Position numbers and translations under genes: made by a program. A stretch of DNA of 36,770 nt, taken from contig NZ_JAHEHZ010000016.1 of assembly GCF_024639605.1 (NCBI RefSeq), positions 1-36,770 of the forward strand. The letters run 5' to 3'. Origin of the DNA: Roseobacter sp. Its GTDB lineage: Bacteria; Pseudomonadota; Alphaproteobacteria; Rhodobacterales; Rhodobacteraceae. This document shows, piece after piece, positions 1 through 8,066 of the stretch (within the stretch, counting starts at the first letter, position 1; the number at the start of each line of letters is the position of its first letter). The notes beneath the pieces were generated by a model that did not search any database, had not been told where the DNA came from, and saw nothing but the letters and a program-made list of their open reading frames with translations.

Positions 1-16
1 GGGTGGTATCAAGCAT
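1..16 (-). CDS. Start of a leftward gene, product unknown (partial)
   Basis: Only the first five codons are inside the window, reading MLDTT on the minus strand from an ATG at 16-14. A strong ribosome binding site (GGAGGAG, about 24-30) sits 5 nt upstream, so this is probably a genuine start. The gene is divergent from pnp and lies where rpsO often precedes pnp in proteobacteria. Nothing can be said of its function. Confidence 0.5.
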
Positions 17-531
17 ATTTTCTCCTCCGTTAAACAGGTCGCGGGCGTGTGTGGCTGCCCTTTCCGCGTCAATGATCAGACCGCCTTGCGAGGCTCCCGG
101 ACCCTTAGAGAGCCTCCCCCGGACGCTGATCCTGCCACCCGAACACAAGCGCAGGCAGCAGACGATCTGAATGCGCAGGCCCCGACTTTGCCAGCGCAAC
201 GTTCAGTTGTGAAGTTTTAACTCCTTCAGGATGCGCGAACGCGATCGCCCGCCGCCAAACTCTGGATGAAGCGCTCCGGTCTCAACCATGGTGACAGGCG
301 TACCCTGCCGCTTTTCCCGGATGCGGAACCGTCGTACAGAACGCCGCCCGCAAAGCCCGTGCGCAACGGCTGACCGCGTCAAAGCATCCCTTTCCAAAGG
401 CCCGTTTCTCGTGTACGTACGCGCAATCTGAAAGCCGGCGCCCGGACCTCAGCGCCGCCAAAAGAAGATACCGGGGTCAGGGGGAATTCGCCCCCTATGC
501 AATGGCCAATGGGCCAAAACAGGAAACACAG
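17..531. other. Intergenic region and pnp leader
   Basis: About 515 nt separate the divergent gene at position 16 from pnp, and I see no convincing gene here. A minus-strand reading at 203-397 is Arg-rich and has no good ribosome binding site. The last 100 nt hold two small hairpins. CGGCGC/GCGCCG is at 436-441/452-457 with a 10-nt loop. AGGGGG/CCCCCT is at 479-484/491-496 with a 6-nt loop, 35 nt before the pnp ATG. A longer-looped GAGGCTC/GAGCCTC pair lies at 90-96/110-116. No clear promoter could be assigned. Confidence 0.5.
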
Positions 532-2670
532 ATGTTCAACGAAGTGAAAAAATCCATGCAGTGGGGCGAGGAAACGCTCACACTGGAAACAGGAAAAGTG
601 GCCCGTCAGGCGGATGGGTCGGTGATTGCAACGCTTGGCGAGACCAGCGTTATGGCAAACGTCACCTTTGCCAAGAAACAAAAACCCGGTCAGGATTTCT
701 TTCCGCTGACCGTACACTATCAGGAAAAATATTACGCCGCCGGCAAAGTGCCTGGCGGTTTTTTCAAGCGTGAGGCACGCCCGACCGAAAAAGAGACGCT
801 GACTGCGCGTCTGATCGACCGGCCCCTGCGCCCGCTTTTCGTCCCTGGCTTCAAAAACGAAGTGCTGGTCATGTGTACCGTTCTCTCGCACGATCTGGTT
901 AACGATCCGGATATGGTTGCGATGATCGCGGCCTCCGCAGCGCTGACCATCTCGGGCGCGCCTTTCATGGGCCCGATCGGCGGTTGCCGCGTTGGTTTTG
1001 AGGATGGCGAATATATCCTGAACCCGACAGTGGACGATATGCAGGACCTGCGCCTCAACCCTGAGCAGCGTCTCGATCTGGTTGTCGCCGGCACCAAAGA
1101 CGCCGTGATGATGGTCGAATCCGAAGCCTATGAGCTGACCGAAGAAGAGATGCTCGGTGCGGTGAAATTCGCCCATGAGCAGATTCAGCCCGTGGTCGAT
1201 CTGATCATCAGTCTCGCGGAAGCTGCGGCCAAAGAGCCCTTCGATTTCCAGCCTGCCGATTACTCGGAACTTGCGGCAAAGGTCAGACTGAACGGCGAGG
1301 CCGCCATGCGCGCGGCTTTTGCACTGACGGACAAGCAGGAACGAACTGCCGCAGTCAGCCAGGCGCGTGATGAGATTCTCGCGAAGCTTTCAGAAGAAGA
1401 ACAGGCAGATCCCAACCTGGGCTCTGCGCTGAAAGGTCTTGAGGCCTCCATCCTGCGTGGCGACGTGGTGAAAACCGGCAAGCGTATCGATGGCCGCGCG
1501 ACCGATGAGATCCGCGATATCGTCTGTGAAACGGGCCTGCTGCCCCGGACACACGGCTCCGCACTCTTCACCCGCGGTGAGACACAGGGTCTCGTGGTGA
1601 CCACACTGGGTACCGGCGACGACGAACAGTTTATCGACGCGCTGCACGGTAACTTCAAATCAAACTTCCTGCTGCACTATAACTTCCCGCCCTACTCGGT
1701 TGGTGAAGCCGGTCGCGTGGGCCCTCCGGGACGCCGCGAAATCGGTCACGGCAAACTGGCGTGGCGCGCGCTTCAGGCGGTACTGCCGGCCTCGACCGAC
1801 TTCCCCTACACCATCCGCGTGGTTTCAGAGATCACCGAATCCAACGGCTCCTCGTCGATGGCTTCGGTCTGCGGCGGCTCGCTCAGCATGATGGACGCGG
1901 GCGTTCCGCTGAAATCCGCAGTGGCCGGTGTTGCGATGGGTCTGATCCTTGAGGACGATGGCGAATACGCAATCCTGTCGGACATCCTCGGTGACGAAGA
2001 CCACCTGGGCGATATGGACTTCAAAGTGGCGGGTACCGAAGCTGGTATCACCTCGCTGCAGATGGACATCAAGATCGCGGGCATCACACCTGAGATCATG
2101 GAGAAAGCTCTGGCACAGGCCAAAGCGGGCCGTCTGCATATCCTGGGCGAGATGAACAAAGCGCTGACAGGTGCGGCAGACTTCTCGATCCACGCGCCGC
2201 GCATTGAGACAATGCAGGTGCCGACCGACAAAATCCGGGAAGTCATCGGATCGGGGGGCAAAGTGATCCGCGAGATCGTCGAGGTTTCCGGCGCCAAGGT
2301 CGACATCAACGACGAAGGCATCATCAAGATCGCGAGCCCCAACGGTGACTCGATCAAGAAAGCCTACGACATGATCCACGCCATCGTGGCCGAGCCGGAA
2401 GAAGGCATGGTTTACACCGGGACGGTCGTGAAGATCGTCGATTTCGGCGCCTTCGTGAACTTCTTTGGCAAGCGTGACGGTCTGGTGCACGTGTCTCAGA
2501 TCGAGAACCGCCGCCTGAACCACCCCTCCGACGTGCTCAAAGAAGGTCAGGAAGTGAAAGTAAAACTTCTGGGTTTTGATGACCGCGGAAAGGTCCGTCT
2601 GTCGATGAAAGTCGTCGATCAGGAAACCGGCGAAGAGATCAAAAAAGAAGAAGCGCCGGCAGACGAATAA
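532..2670 (+). CDS. pnp: Polyribonucleotide nucleotidyltransferase (PNPase)
   Basis: PNPase is the phosphorolytic 3'-5' exoribonuclease of the bacterial degradosome; it releases nucleoside diphosphates and can also add 3' tails. The 712-residue product has the usual full-length order: first RNase PH domain (about 12-145), helical linker, second RNase PH core (about 320-460), KH domain with its GxxG loop at GSGG 573-576, and a C-terminal S1 domain from about 624. The chosen start, ATG 532 (MFNEVKK), matches the family's usual N-terminus and has AGGAAA about 5 nt upstream. An in-frame ATG at 502 would add ten unusual residues. A strong terminator follows directly. rpsO, its common upstream partner, is not present; a divergent gene occupies that side. 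Confidence 0.97.
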   Translation: MFNEVKKSMQWGEETLTLETGKVARQADGSVIATLGETSVMANVTFAKKQKPGQDFFPLTVHYQEKYYAAGKVPGGFFKREARPTEKETLTARLIDRPLRPLFVPGFKNEVLVMCTVLSHDLVNDPDMVAMIAASAALTISGAPFMGPIGGCRVGFEDGEYILNPTVDDMQDLRLNPEQRLDLVVAGTKDAVMMVESEAYELTEEEMLGAVKFAHEQIQPVVDLIISLAEAAAKEPFDFQPADYSELAAKVRLNGEAAMRAAFALTDKQERTAAVSQARDEILAKLSEEEQADPNLGSALKGLEASILRGDVVKTGKRIDGRATDEIRDIVCETGLLPRTHGSALFTRGETQGLVVTTLGTGDDEQFIDALHGNFKSNFLLHYNFPPYSVGEAGRVGPPGRREIGHGKLAWRALQAVLPASTDFPYTIRVVSEITESNGSSSMASVCGGSLSMMDAGVPLKSAVAGVAMGLILEDDGEYAILSDILGDEDHLGDMDFKVAGTEAGITSLQMDIKIAGITPEIMEKALAQAKAGRLHILGEMNKALTGAADFSIHAPRIETMQVPTDKIREVIGSGGKVIREIVEVSGAKVDINDEGIIKIASPNGDSIKKAYDMIHAIVAEPEEGMVYTGTVVKIVDFGAFVNFFGKRDGLVHVSQIENRRLNHPSDVLKEGQEVKVKLLGFDDRGKVRLSMKVVDQETGEEIKKEEAPADE

Positions 2671-2689
2671 GCCCGCGCAGAACGATCTG

Positions 2690-2721
2690 AAGGCCCCGCT
2701 GGAAACAGTGGGGCCTTTTTC
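2690..2721 (+). terminator. Intrinsic terminator of pnp
   Basis: The arm GGCCCCGCT at 2692-2700 pairs with AGTGGGGCC at 2707-2715 around a 6-nt loop and is followed by five T residues. It lies 20 nt after the pnp stop codon. Confidence 0.9.
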
Positions 2722-2736
2722 GTTGGATTGCTTCCT

Positions 2737-2750
2737 AATCTGAGCAGATT
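2737..2750. repeat. Short dyad AATCTG-AG-CAGATT
   Basis: Perfect 6-bp arms around a 2-bp centre lie between the pnp terminator and the GDSL hydrolase gene, about 180 nt before its start. It could be an operator for that gene. No protein is known for it, so the role is a guess. Confidence 0.3.
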
Positions 2751-2859
2751 GCAACCTGAGGATGACGGCTATCGTCTGTTACCCCGCGGAAAGTGCCGCT
2801 AAGTAATGCCGGGCTGCTTCTTGCTGACCTGCAAACTACCGCTAGTTTCCCCTGAAAAT

Positions 2860-2881
2860 GCGGCGCTTAGTCTGGCGCCGC
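2860..2881 (+). promoter_or_regulatory. GC-rich stem-loop in the leader of the GDSL hydrolase gene
   Basis: A perfect 7-bp stem, GCGGCGC (2860-2866) with GCGCCGC (2875-2881), has an 8-nt loop and lies 46 nt before the start codon. No T-tract follows, so it is not an intrinsic terminator. It may be a leader RNA structure or an operator. Confidence 0.35.
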
Positions 2882-2927
2882 GCAGCGATGGCCCGCGCAG
2901 GTCACCGCTGAAACCCGGGAGGAAACC

Positions 2928-4079
2928 ATGCGTAAACTGTTACTGTCTGCGGCTTGTTTTGCCGCGCTCGGCACCGCGGCACCTGCCGCCAGTGTTTTTG
3001 ATGCCTTCACTTCTTTTTATGCGACGGGCGACAGCCTCAGCGACGACGGCAAGCTTGGCGACGCACTCAAAGCGCCAGGCTTTGACGGCCGTTTTTCAAA
3101 TGGCCCCGTCTGGAGCGAAGTCATCGCAGAAAATTTCCTCGTCAGTTTCAATTTCGCGTTGGGCGGGGCGACTGCGGGCGATTTCAACGCAACCGACTAC
3201 AGCGCGGGCGGCACGGTTGCCGTCCCGCAGCTGTCACAGCTGGTGTCGCTGTCAACATTCGGAAATCAGGCACAGGTGCTGGGCGCATTTGCCGGCGCCT
3301 CTGGTGACAATCCGCTGGTCTCCGTGCTCTTTGGGGCAAACGACATTTTTCAGGGCCTCACAGCCGGCACGCTGACAGCAGACAGCGTCCGCGCTGTGGC
3401 AGCGGCCGTTGCCGATGGCATCCGTGATATTCAAACACTTGGTGGCGCGCAGTTTGATGATTTTGCTGTGGCTAACCTGCCCGATATCGGTGCGATCCCC
3501 GCGTTTAACCTGCCCGTGCTGGCGGCTCGGGGCGAACTGGCCCTTCTGAATGCCACCGGCGCTCCGGCCGAACAGGTCGCAGCCGCTCAGCAAGCCCTTA
3601 ACACCGCGCTGGCAAATCAGGCCGCTGCGAGCGCTCTTACCGGTATTTTTAACGCGGCGCTGTCGACTGAACTGGACGCGTTGCGCACCGATGCCTCCAT
3701 CTATCTGATCGACCAGTTCACGTACTTCAAAGATCTGCTGGCCGATCCGTCCCGCCTCGGGCTGCTTACCGGGACACTGCCCTGCACGCTCAGTTTGCGC
3801 ACAGACCCTGCTCCGGGTGACTGCATTGTGGTTGGCATCAACCCCACGACCGGAGAGCCTGTTGTCGTGGAGGAGATCGCCGATCTCTTCCTCTTCATTG
3901 ATCCGCTACATCCCAACCGCGTCGTTCAGGCTGATTTTGCGGAATTCGCAGCAGGTGAGATTGCACGGCAGTCTGTTTCACCCGTCCCGCTGCCCGCCGG
4001 TATGCCGCTGATGCTCGCCGGTCTTGCCGGGTTTGCTGTAATGGCCCGCCGCAAAAAGACAACCCGCACGGCGGTCTGA
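2928..4079 (+). CDS. Secreted GDSL/SGNH hydrolase with VPLPA-CTERM sorting signal
   Basis: This is a predicted exported esterase or lipase of the SGNH family; the substrate is unknown. The 383-residue product starts with a signal peptide (MRKLLLSAACFAALGTAAPAA). The SGNH blocks follow in order: GDSLSD with Ser36 as nucleophile, Gly80 in FALGGATAG, Asn138 in GAND, and Asp325/His328 in DPLHPN. The C-terminus carries VPLPAG (353-358), a hydrophobic segment and a basic RRKK end. This is the three-part pattern of VPLPA-CTERM proteins, which exosortase-like enzymes process in Rhodobacteraceae. The start has GGGAGGAAA 3-4 nt upstream. The gene stands alone between two terminators. SGNH class and sorting signal are well supported; substrate and final location are inference. 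Confidence 0.9.
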   Translation: MRKLLLSAACFAALGTAAPAASVFDAFTSFYATGDSLSDDGKLGDALKAPGFDGRFSNGPVWSEVIAENFLVSFNFALGGATAGDFNATDYSAGGTVAVPQLSQLVSLSTFGNQAQVLGAFAGASGDNPLVSVLFGANDIFQGLTAGTLTADSVRAVAAAVADGIRDIQTLGGAQFDDFAVANLPDIGAIPAFNLPVLAARGELALLNATGAPAEQVAAAQQALNTALANQAAASALTGIFNAALSTELDALRTDASIYLIDQFTYFKDLLADPSRLGLLTGTLPCTLSLRTDPAPGDCIVVGINPTTGEPVVVEEIADLFLFIDPLHPNRVVQADFAEFAAGEIARQSVSPVPLPAGMPLMLAGLAGFAVMARRKKTTRTAV

Positions 4080-4097
4080 TCCCAACTGCACATTATG

Positions 4098-4125
4098 CTC
4101 CGGCGCGCTCTGCGCCGGAGTTTTT
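4098..4125 (+). terminator. Intrinsic terminator of the GDSL hydrolase gene
   Basis: A perfect 9-bp stem, CTCCGGCGC (4098-4106) with GCGCCGGAG (4112-4120), has a 5-nt loop and is followed by five T residues. Confidence 0.92.
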
Positions 4126-4127
4126 CG

Positions 4128-4412
4128 TCAGACGGCACCGTCAAAAAGCGGTTCCGGATTTCCCTGCAATTGTGCCTCTTCCAGCACCGGTACAGGGTTC
4201 TGTTCAAGGCAGGCGGCGAGCTTTGCAAAGCTGCAGATCTCAAATTTCAGAGGCTGAAGAATGTCGATCCGGTAGGGGGTCCGCAGAACAGCCATCAGAT
4301 CAAAGGCCACAAGCGGCACAGGCATGATTGCTGAGGCAGGCCATCTGAAGCGTATAAAGCCGCTGCCAGACGTCATTCTCTTCTGCTGATGAGAAAAACC
4401 TGCCCGACACAT
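4128..4412 (-). CDS. Small hypothetical protein, doubtful
   Basis: This 94-codon reading frame is not recognised. Its stop codon lies 3 nt beyond the terminator of the convergent GDSL gene. The C-terminal two thirds look more like a protein than the start does: a mixed hydrophobic stretch from MPVPLVAFDLMAVL, then a Cys-containing helix-like segment. Neither the ATG at 4412 nor internal ATGs (near 4376 and 4325) have a clear ribosome binding site. It could be a short genuine protein, or an open frame by chance in a stretch that otherwise holds no gene. Confidence 0.3.
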   Translation of the reverse strand: MCRAGFSHQQKRMTSGSGFIRFRWPASAIMPVPLVAFDLMAVLRTPYRIDILQPLKFEICSFAKLAACLEQNPVPVLEEAQLQGNPEPLFDGAV

Positions 4413-4504
4413 CGGGTATTTTCGAGGGTTAATCTGTACGCAACGGCATTTTCCAGCCCCTGTGGAGATTTGAAACCATAATTAACCTAATCTCGGAAAA
4501 ATTA

Positions 4505-4518
4505 TTTCTGATTTCTGA
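4505..4518. repeat. Tandem 7-bp repeat in AT-rich DNA before the Lrp-type gene
   Basis: TTTCTGA occurs twice head to tail in an AT-rich stretch (about 4480-4550), unusual for this GC-rich window, 46-59 nt before the regulator's ATG. Lrp-family proteins often bind AT-rich DNA and control their own genes, so this is a plausible autoregulatory site. That is inference. Confidence 0.35.
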
Positions 4519-4563
4519 TTTTTTGCGATAAATTGACTAAAATATTTCACTGGTTGGCGCAAC

Positions 4564-5022
4564 ATGAAATTCAATGCCTCCGAGAGAAAGCTTTTACGGG
4601 AATTACAGCGCGACGGAAATCAGCCGCTTGCGCGCATCGCAAAGAACTGCGCGATGGCACAAAGCACCGTCTGGCGGAAAATTCAGGAGTTCGAGGCGCG
4701 TGGCACTATCTTGCGGCGGGTCGCACTGCTCTCACCGGCGCAGCTTGACTGCAAACTCACCGTCCTTGCGGCAATCACCCTGACCGATCACTCCGAAAAG
4801 GTCGTAGCCGGGTTTGTTGAACTCGCGCGCCGTCATCCTGAAATCGTCGAATGTCTTTCGACATCGGGCGGATCGGATTACCGGCTCAAGATCCGTATCG
4901 GGGATGTGGAGGCCTATGAAGCATTCCTCACCCACGTGCTGCTGCGCAGCCCCTTCGTAAAAGAGGTGTACAGCAGTTTTGTGCTGAAAGAGATCAAATC
5001 GACAACTGAGCTGCCGATCTGA
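4564..5022 (+). CDS. Lrp/AsnC family transcriptional regulator
   Basis: A 152-residue DNA-binding regulator of the Lrp/AsnC (feast/famine) family, which typically senses amino acids. The N-terminal helix-turn-helix (about 4-52) reads as the family pattern, with ERKLLRELQRDGNQPLARIA followed by the recognition helix around AQSTVWRKIQEFEARG. The C-terminal RAM/ligand domain spans about 65-145 and includes the usual CLSTSGGSDYRLKI segment. The start codon has only a weak ribosome binding site. It is convergent with the peroxiredoxin gene (stops 5022 and 5031). Its effector and targets cannot be read from the sequence. Confidence 0.9.
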   Translation: MKFNASERKLLRELQRDGNQPLARIAKNCAMAQSTVWRKIQEFEARGTILRRVALLSPAQLDCKLTVLAAITLTDHSEKVVAGFVELARRHPEIVECLSTSGGSDYRLKIRIGDVEAYEAFLTHVLLRSPFVKEVYSSFVLKEIKSTTELPI

Positions 5023-5030
5023 TCAGGTAT

Positions 5031-5684
5031 TTATTCCGGCGCTTTGGTCTTGCGCAGATAGGGAAGTACCGTTTCGAAGTCACCGAATTTTGCTTTGGCA
5101 TCGTCGTTGGAGACCGTGGGCGGAATGATGACATCCTCGCCAGGCACCCAGTTGGCGGGTGTCGCCACGCCATGCCCCAGAGACATCTGCAGCCCGTCGA
5201 GCGCGCGCAACACTTCGGCAAAGTTGCGTCCCACCGTCATCGGATACGTCATTGACAGCTTAAGCTGTTTATCGGGCCCGATGATGAAGACCGAGCGCAC
5301 CGTGGCGCTGTCGGCAGGGGTGCGCCCGTCGGGCAGATAGGCCTCGGCGGGCAGCATGTCGAAGGCTTTGGAGACGGCAAGGCCCTCATCCGCGATGATC
5401 GGAAAGCCTGCTTTTGCACCGCCGACCTTTTCGATATCGCCTTTCCACTTTTTGTGGTCCTCAACACCATCAACCGAGACGCCGATCACTTTAGTGCCAC
5501 GCTTTTCCCATTCATCCGACAGCTGAGCGACAGCGCCGAATTCCGTGGTGCAGACGGGTGTAAAATCCTTGGGGTGCGAGAACAGAATGGCCCAGCTGTC
5601 GCCGATCCAGTCGTGAAATGAAATCGTTCCCTGATCGGTTTCTGCGGTAAAATCCGGAACCGTGTCGTTGATGCGCAAGCTCAT
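5031..5684 (-). CDS. 1-Cys peroxiredoxin (Prx6-type)
   Basis: A 217-residue thiol peroxidase that reduces hydrogen peroxide and organic peroxides. The peroxidatic Cys45 lies in PVCTTE, preceded by the family's HPKDFTP. It is the only cysteine in the protein, as expected for the 1-Cys Prx6 class, so it needs an external thiol donor. The long C-terminal region (GEDVIIPP onward) is also characteristic of this class. AGGAGG lies just upstream of the ATG. It is divergent from the aldehyde dehydrogenase gene across a 143-bp intergenic region. Confidence 0.95.
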   Translation of the reverse strand: MSLRINDTVPDFTAETDQGTISFHDWIGDSWAILFSHPKDFTPVCTTEFGAVAQLSDEWEKRGTKVIGVSVDGVEDHKKWKGDIEKVGGAKAGFPIIADEGLAVSKAFDMLPAEAYLPDGRTPADSATVRSVFIIGPDKQLKLSMTYPMTVGRNFAEVLRALDGLQMSLGHGVATPANWVPGEDVIIPPTVSNDDAKAKFGDFETVLPYLRKTKAPE

Positions 5685-5793
5685 GTTGTCCTCCTGTGGG
5701 AATCCTGTTCTGCGGTAATTCTAAACCTTAACGGCTCTGCTTTCATCCCCTCTCTTGTCCCTGCCCCGCCGGAGTGACAGAGTGCCGCCGAAC

Positions 5794-5808
5794 ACGCCAG
5801 CGTGGCGT
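5794..5808. repeat. Perfect dyad upstream of the aldehyde dehydrogenase gene
   Basis: ACGCCA and TGGCGT flank a 3-bp centre, ending 19 nt before the GTG start. It may be an operator for the divergent peroxiredoxin/dehydrogenase pair or a short leader hairpin. No binding protein is evident nearby. Confidence 0.35.
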
Positions 5809-5827
5809 CTGAATAAGGGAGAGTCCT

Positions 5828-7255
5828 GTGTCGGATCATAAGAAGTTTTACATCAACGGTCAGTGGGTCGCGCCTGCAAAAACGCACGACTTCCCGGTGA
5901 TCGACCCCTCCACCGAAGAAGAATGTGCTGTGATATCGCTGGGCGACCAGGCGGATACGGATGCCGCTGTCGCTGCCGCACGTGCCGCGTTTCCTGCCTG
6001 GTCGCAGACCTCCAAAGAGGCGCGCGCAGGCCTCATTGAACGCCTGCTGGAGATCTATAACGACCGGGCCGAGGAAATGGCGCAGGCGATGTCCAGGGAG
6101 ATGGGCGCGCCGATTGAGCTCAGTCGCCAGCAGCAGGTCGGCGCCGGCTCCTGGCATATCAACGGCTTTCTCAAGGCATTCAAAGACTTCAGCTTTGAGC
6201 GCGATTTCACCAGTACCGAAAAGACTTTGCTTGAACCTATCGGTGTCTGCGCGCTGATTACGCCCTGGAACTGGCCGATGAACCAGATCATCCTCAAAAC
6301 CATCCCGGCGCTTGCGACCGGTTGCACGATGATCCTTAAACCCTCCGAGATCGCACCACTCTCTGGTCTGCTCTTTGCCGAATTCGTCGACCAGGCAGGC
6401 TTTCCACCGGGTGTTTTCAACCTCGTGAACGGCGACGGTACCGGCGTCGGCAGCCAGCTGTCGTCGCATCCGGATGTGGATATGGTCAGCTTTACCGGCT
6501 CCACCCGCGCCGGGATCGCCATCTCAAAGGCCGCCGCCGATACGCTGAAGCGCGTAAGCCTGGAGCTTGGGGGCAAGGGTGCAAATATCATCTTTGAGGA
6601 TGCTGACCCCAAGGCCGCCAGGCAGGGCGCAATCCGCTGTTTCCGCAATTCCGGACAGTCCTGCAACGCGCCTACACGAATGCTGGTGCATAAGTCTCGC
6701 TATGACGAAGCGGTGGAAATGGCCGCAGATGTGGCAAAGAACACGCATGTTGGCCCGGCTTCCGAAGAGGGACGGCATATCGGCCCTGTGGTCTCTGAGG
6801 TGCAGTTCGACAAAATCCAGAAGCTCATCGAGGTGGGTATGGGCGAGGCGCGTCTGGTTGCCGGTGGCACCGGAAGGCCGGATGGCCTGAACCGCGGCTA
6901 CTATGTTAAGCCCACGGTCTTTGCCGATGTGACCAACGATATGACCATCGCGCGCGAAGAAATTTTCGGCCCCGTGCTGTCGATCATCCCGTTCGAGACC
7001 GAGGAAGAGGCGGTGTCGATCGCCAATGACACGCCTTACGGGCTGACCAACTATGTCCAGACCGAAGACGATGAAAAACGCCGTCGTGTGGCGCGCCGGC
7101 TTCGGTCAGGAATGGTCGAAACCAATGGTCAGGGTTTTGCGATGGGCTCTCCTTTCGGCGGCTACAAGCAATCAGGTAACGGGCGCGAAGGCGGCGTTTT
7201 CGGTCTTGATGAGTTCCTCGAGATCAAGGCCGTGTCGGGCTGGGCCGCAGAGTAA
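5828..7255 (+). CDS. NAD(P)-dependent aldehyde dehydrogenase
   Basis: A 475-residue member of the aldehyde dehydrogenase superfamily, oxidising an aldehyde to the acid with NAD(P)+. The catalytic machinery is complete: PWNWP with Asn148, the FTGSTRAG cofactor turn, general base Glu246 in LELGGK, nucleophile Cys279 in NSGQSCN, and EIFGPV near the C-terminus. The start is GTG 5828, with AGGGAGAG about 5 nt upstream. It is a single-gene unit ending in a strong hairpin. The substrate cannot be set from sequence. Proximity to a peroxiredoxin suggests, weakly, removal of aldehydes from peroxidation. Confidence 0.94.
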   Translation: MSDHKKFYINGQWVAPAKTHDFPVIDPSTEEECAVISLGDQADTDAAVAAARAAFPAWSQTSKEARAGLIERLLEIYNDRAEEMAQAMSREMGAPIELSRQQQVGAGSWHINGFLKAFKDFSFERDFTSTEKTLLEPIGVCALITPWNWPMNQIILKTIPALATGCTMILKPSEIAPLSGLLFAEFVDQAGFPPGVFNLVNGDGTGVGSQLSSHPDVDMVSFTGSTRAGIAISKAAADTLKRVSLELGGKGANIIFEDADPKAARQGAIRCFRNSGQSCNAPTRMLVHKSRYDEAVEMAADVAKNTHVGPASEEGRHIGPVVSEVQFDKIQKLIEVGMGEARLVAGGTGRPDGLNRGYYVKPTVFADVTNDMTIAREEIFGPVLSIIPFETEEEAVSIANDTPYGLTNYVQTEDDEKRRRVARRLRSGMVETNGQGFAMGSPFGGYKQSGNGREGGVFGLDEFLEIKAVSGWAAE

Positions 7256-7277
7256 CCCGCGCGGACTAAAGTGTCTC

Positions 7278-7309
7278 CGGGCCGCCTCTCACAGGGCGGC
7301 CCGTTTATC
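7278..7309 (+). terminator. Terminator between aldehyde dehydrogenase and the SRPBCC gene
   Basis: CGGGCCGCC (7278-7286) pairs perfectly with GGCGGCCCG (7295-7303) around an 8-nt loop, followed by a modest T-rich TTTATCATT. It lies between convergent genes and fits the plus-strand gene best, as the opposite side lacks T residues. Confidence 0.8.
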
Positions 7310-7727
7310 ATTCTGCGGGATGCAGTGCTGCGCGCAACTGCACAAGGTGTTCGTCCCATCCCTTGTCGAGCGCCAGCGTCAGGCCAAAGGCATCTTCTGT
7401 TGCAGAAAGACCTGAATGCGCCAGACTGAGCTGCGTTCCGCCGGGCACGGCTTCCAGCCACCATTTCACGACACTCACCGCATCCTCCATCGGTTTGACG
7501 GTAAAGGTGTACTCCAGATACTCCGGCGCGCGCGCCTCTGTGACCTCGCCCCATATCAGCAGATCACCACTGGTGGTTCCGAACATTTCCAGCTTTTGCC
7601 CGGTTTCCAGCGGTTCCTTCGGGGCATGGAACCACTTCGCGAGATACTCAGGTCTGGTGAGATAGTCCCAGACCTGCTCGCGCGGCGCTCTGAGGAAAAT
7701 TGTCTTTTTCAGAATACGTGCCGTCAT
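7308..7727 (-). CDS. SRPBCC (AHSA1-like) domain protein
   Basis: A 139-residue START/SRPBCC-fold protein of the Hsp90-ATPase-activator-homologue (AHSA1) group. The typical opening is present (FLRAPREQVWDYLTRPEYLAKWF), as is the C-terminal helix after LSLAHSGL. These proteins form a hydrophobic pocket; the ligand is unknown. Its ATG overlaps the stop codon of the upstream ArsR-type gene (ATGA), so the two are translationally coupled. ArsR-SRPBCC pairs are a common two-gene unit. Confidence 0.9.
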   Translation of the reverse strand: MTARILKKTIFLRAPREQVWDYLTRPEYLAKWFHAPKEPLETGQKLEMFGTTSGDLLIWGEVTEARAPEYLEYTFTVKPMEDAVSVVKWWLEAVPGGTQLSLAHSGLSATEDAFGLTLALDKGWDEHLVQLRAALHPAE

Positions 7728-8050
7728 TGTCTGTCCTTTTCAATTGCGCTTTTCAGCTCACTCAGCCGGTCGTCCCAGAACCCGTCGAAATAAGAAAACC
7801 AGTCTCTGACAGGGCCGATCCCAGCCGGATTAAGGCTGTTCACCCGTTCCCGTCCCCGGGTCGTCATATGGATGAGTCCGCCGTCCGAAAGGACCGTGAG
7901 ATGCTTTTTCACAGCAGCGCGTGTCATATCAAAGTTCTCAGAGACCTCCGCGATGGTCAGATCCCGGCCGCGCAGCATCACCAGAATGTCCCGGCGGGTC
8001 GGATCGGCGAGCGCGCGAAAAACCGACTGTGATGTGGGTGTGTCCGGCAT
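7724..8050 (-). CDS. ArsR-family transcriptional repressor
   Basis: A 108-residue winged-helix regulator. The N-terminus FRALADPTRRDILVML and the helix-turn-helix around IAEVSENFDMTRAAVKKHL are typical of the ArsR subgroup that pairs with SRPBCC proteins. There is no metal-binding CXC motif, so a non-metal signal is likely. GAGGA is positioned before the ATG. Two palindromic ACCAnnnTGGT-like sites overlap the promoter just upstream, which suggests that it represses its own two-gene operon. Confidence 0.92.
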   Translation of the reverse strand: MPDTPTSQSVFRALADPTRRDILVMLRGRDLTIAEVSENFDMTRAAVKKHLTVLSDGGLIHMTTRGRERVNSLNPAGIGPVRDWFSYFDGFWDDRLSELKSAIEKDRQ

Positions 8051-8066
8051 GAAGCGTCCTCAAGTA

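Noticed and set aside
90-116. GAGGCTC/GAGCCTC hairpin as a terminator
   Set aside because: The loop is 13 nt and there is no T-tract on either side, so it was left as an unremarkable inverted repeat.
203-397. Minus-strand 64-codon frame in the pnp upstream region
   Set aside because: Arg-rich, unrecognised, and without a properly spaced ribosome binding site; likely chance.
1825-2754. Minus-strand open frame opposite pnp that runs through its terminator
   Set aside because: Antisense shadow of the conserved PNPase catalytic, KH and S1 regions.
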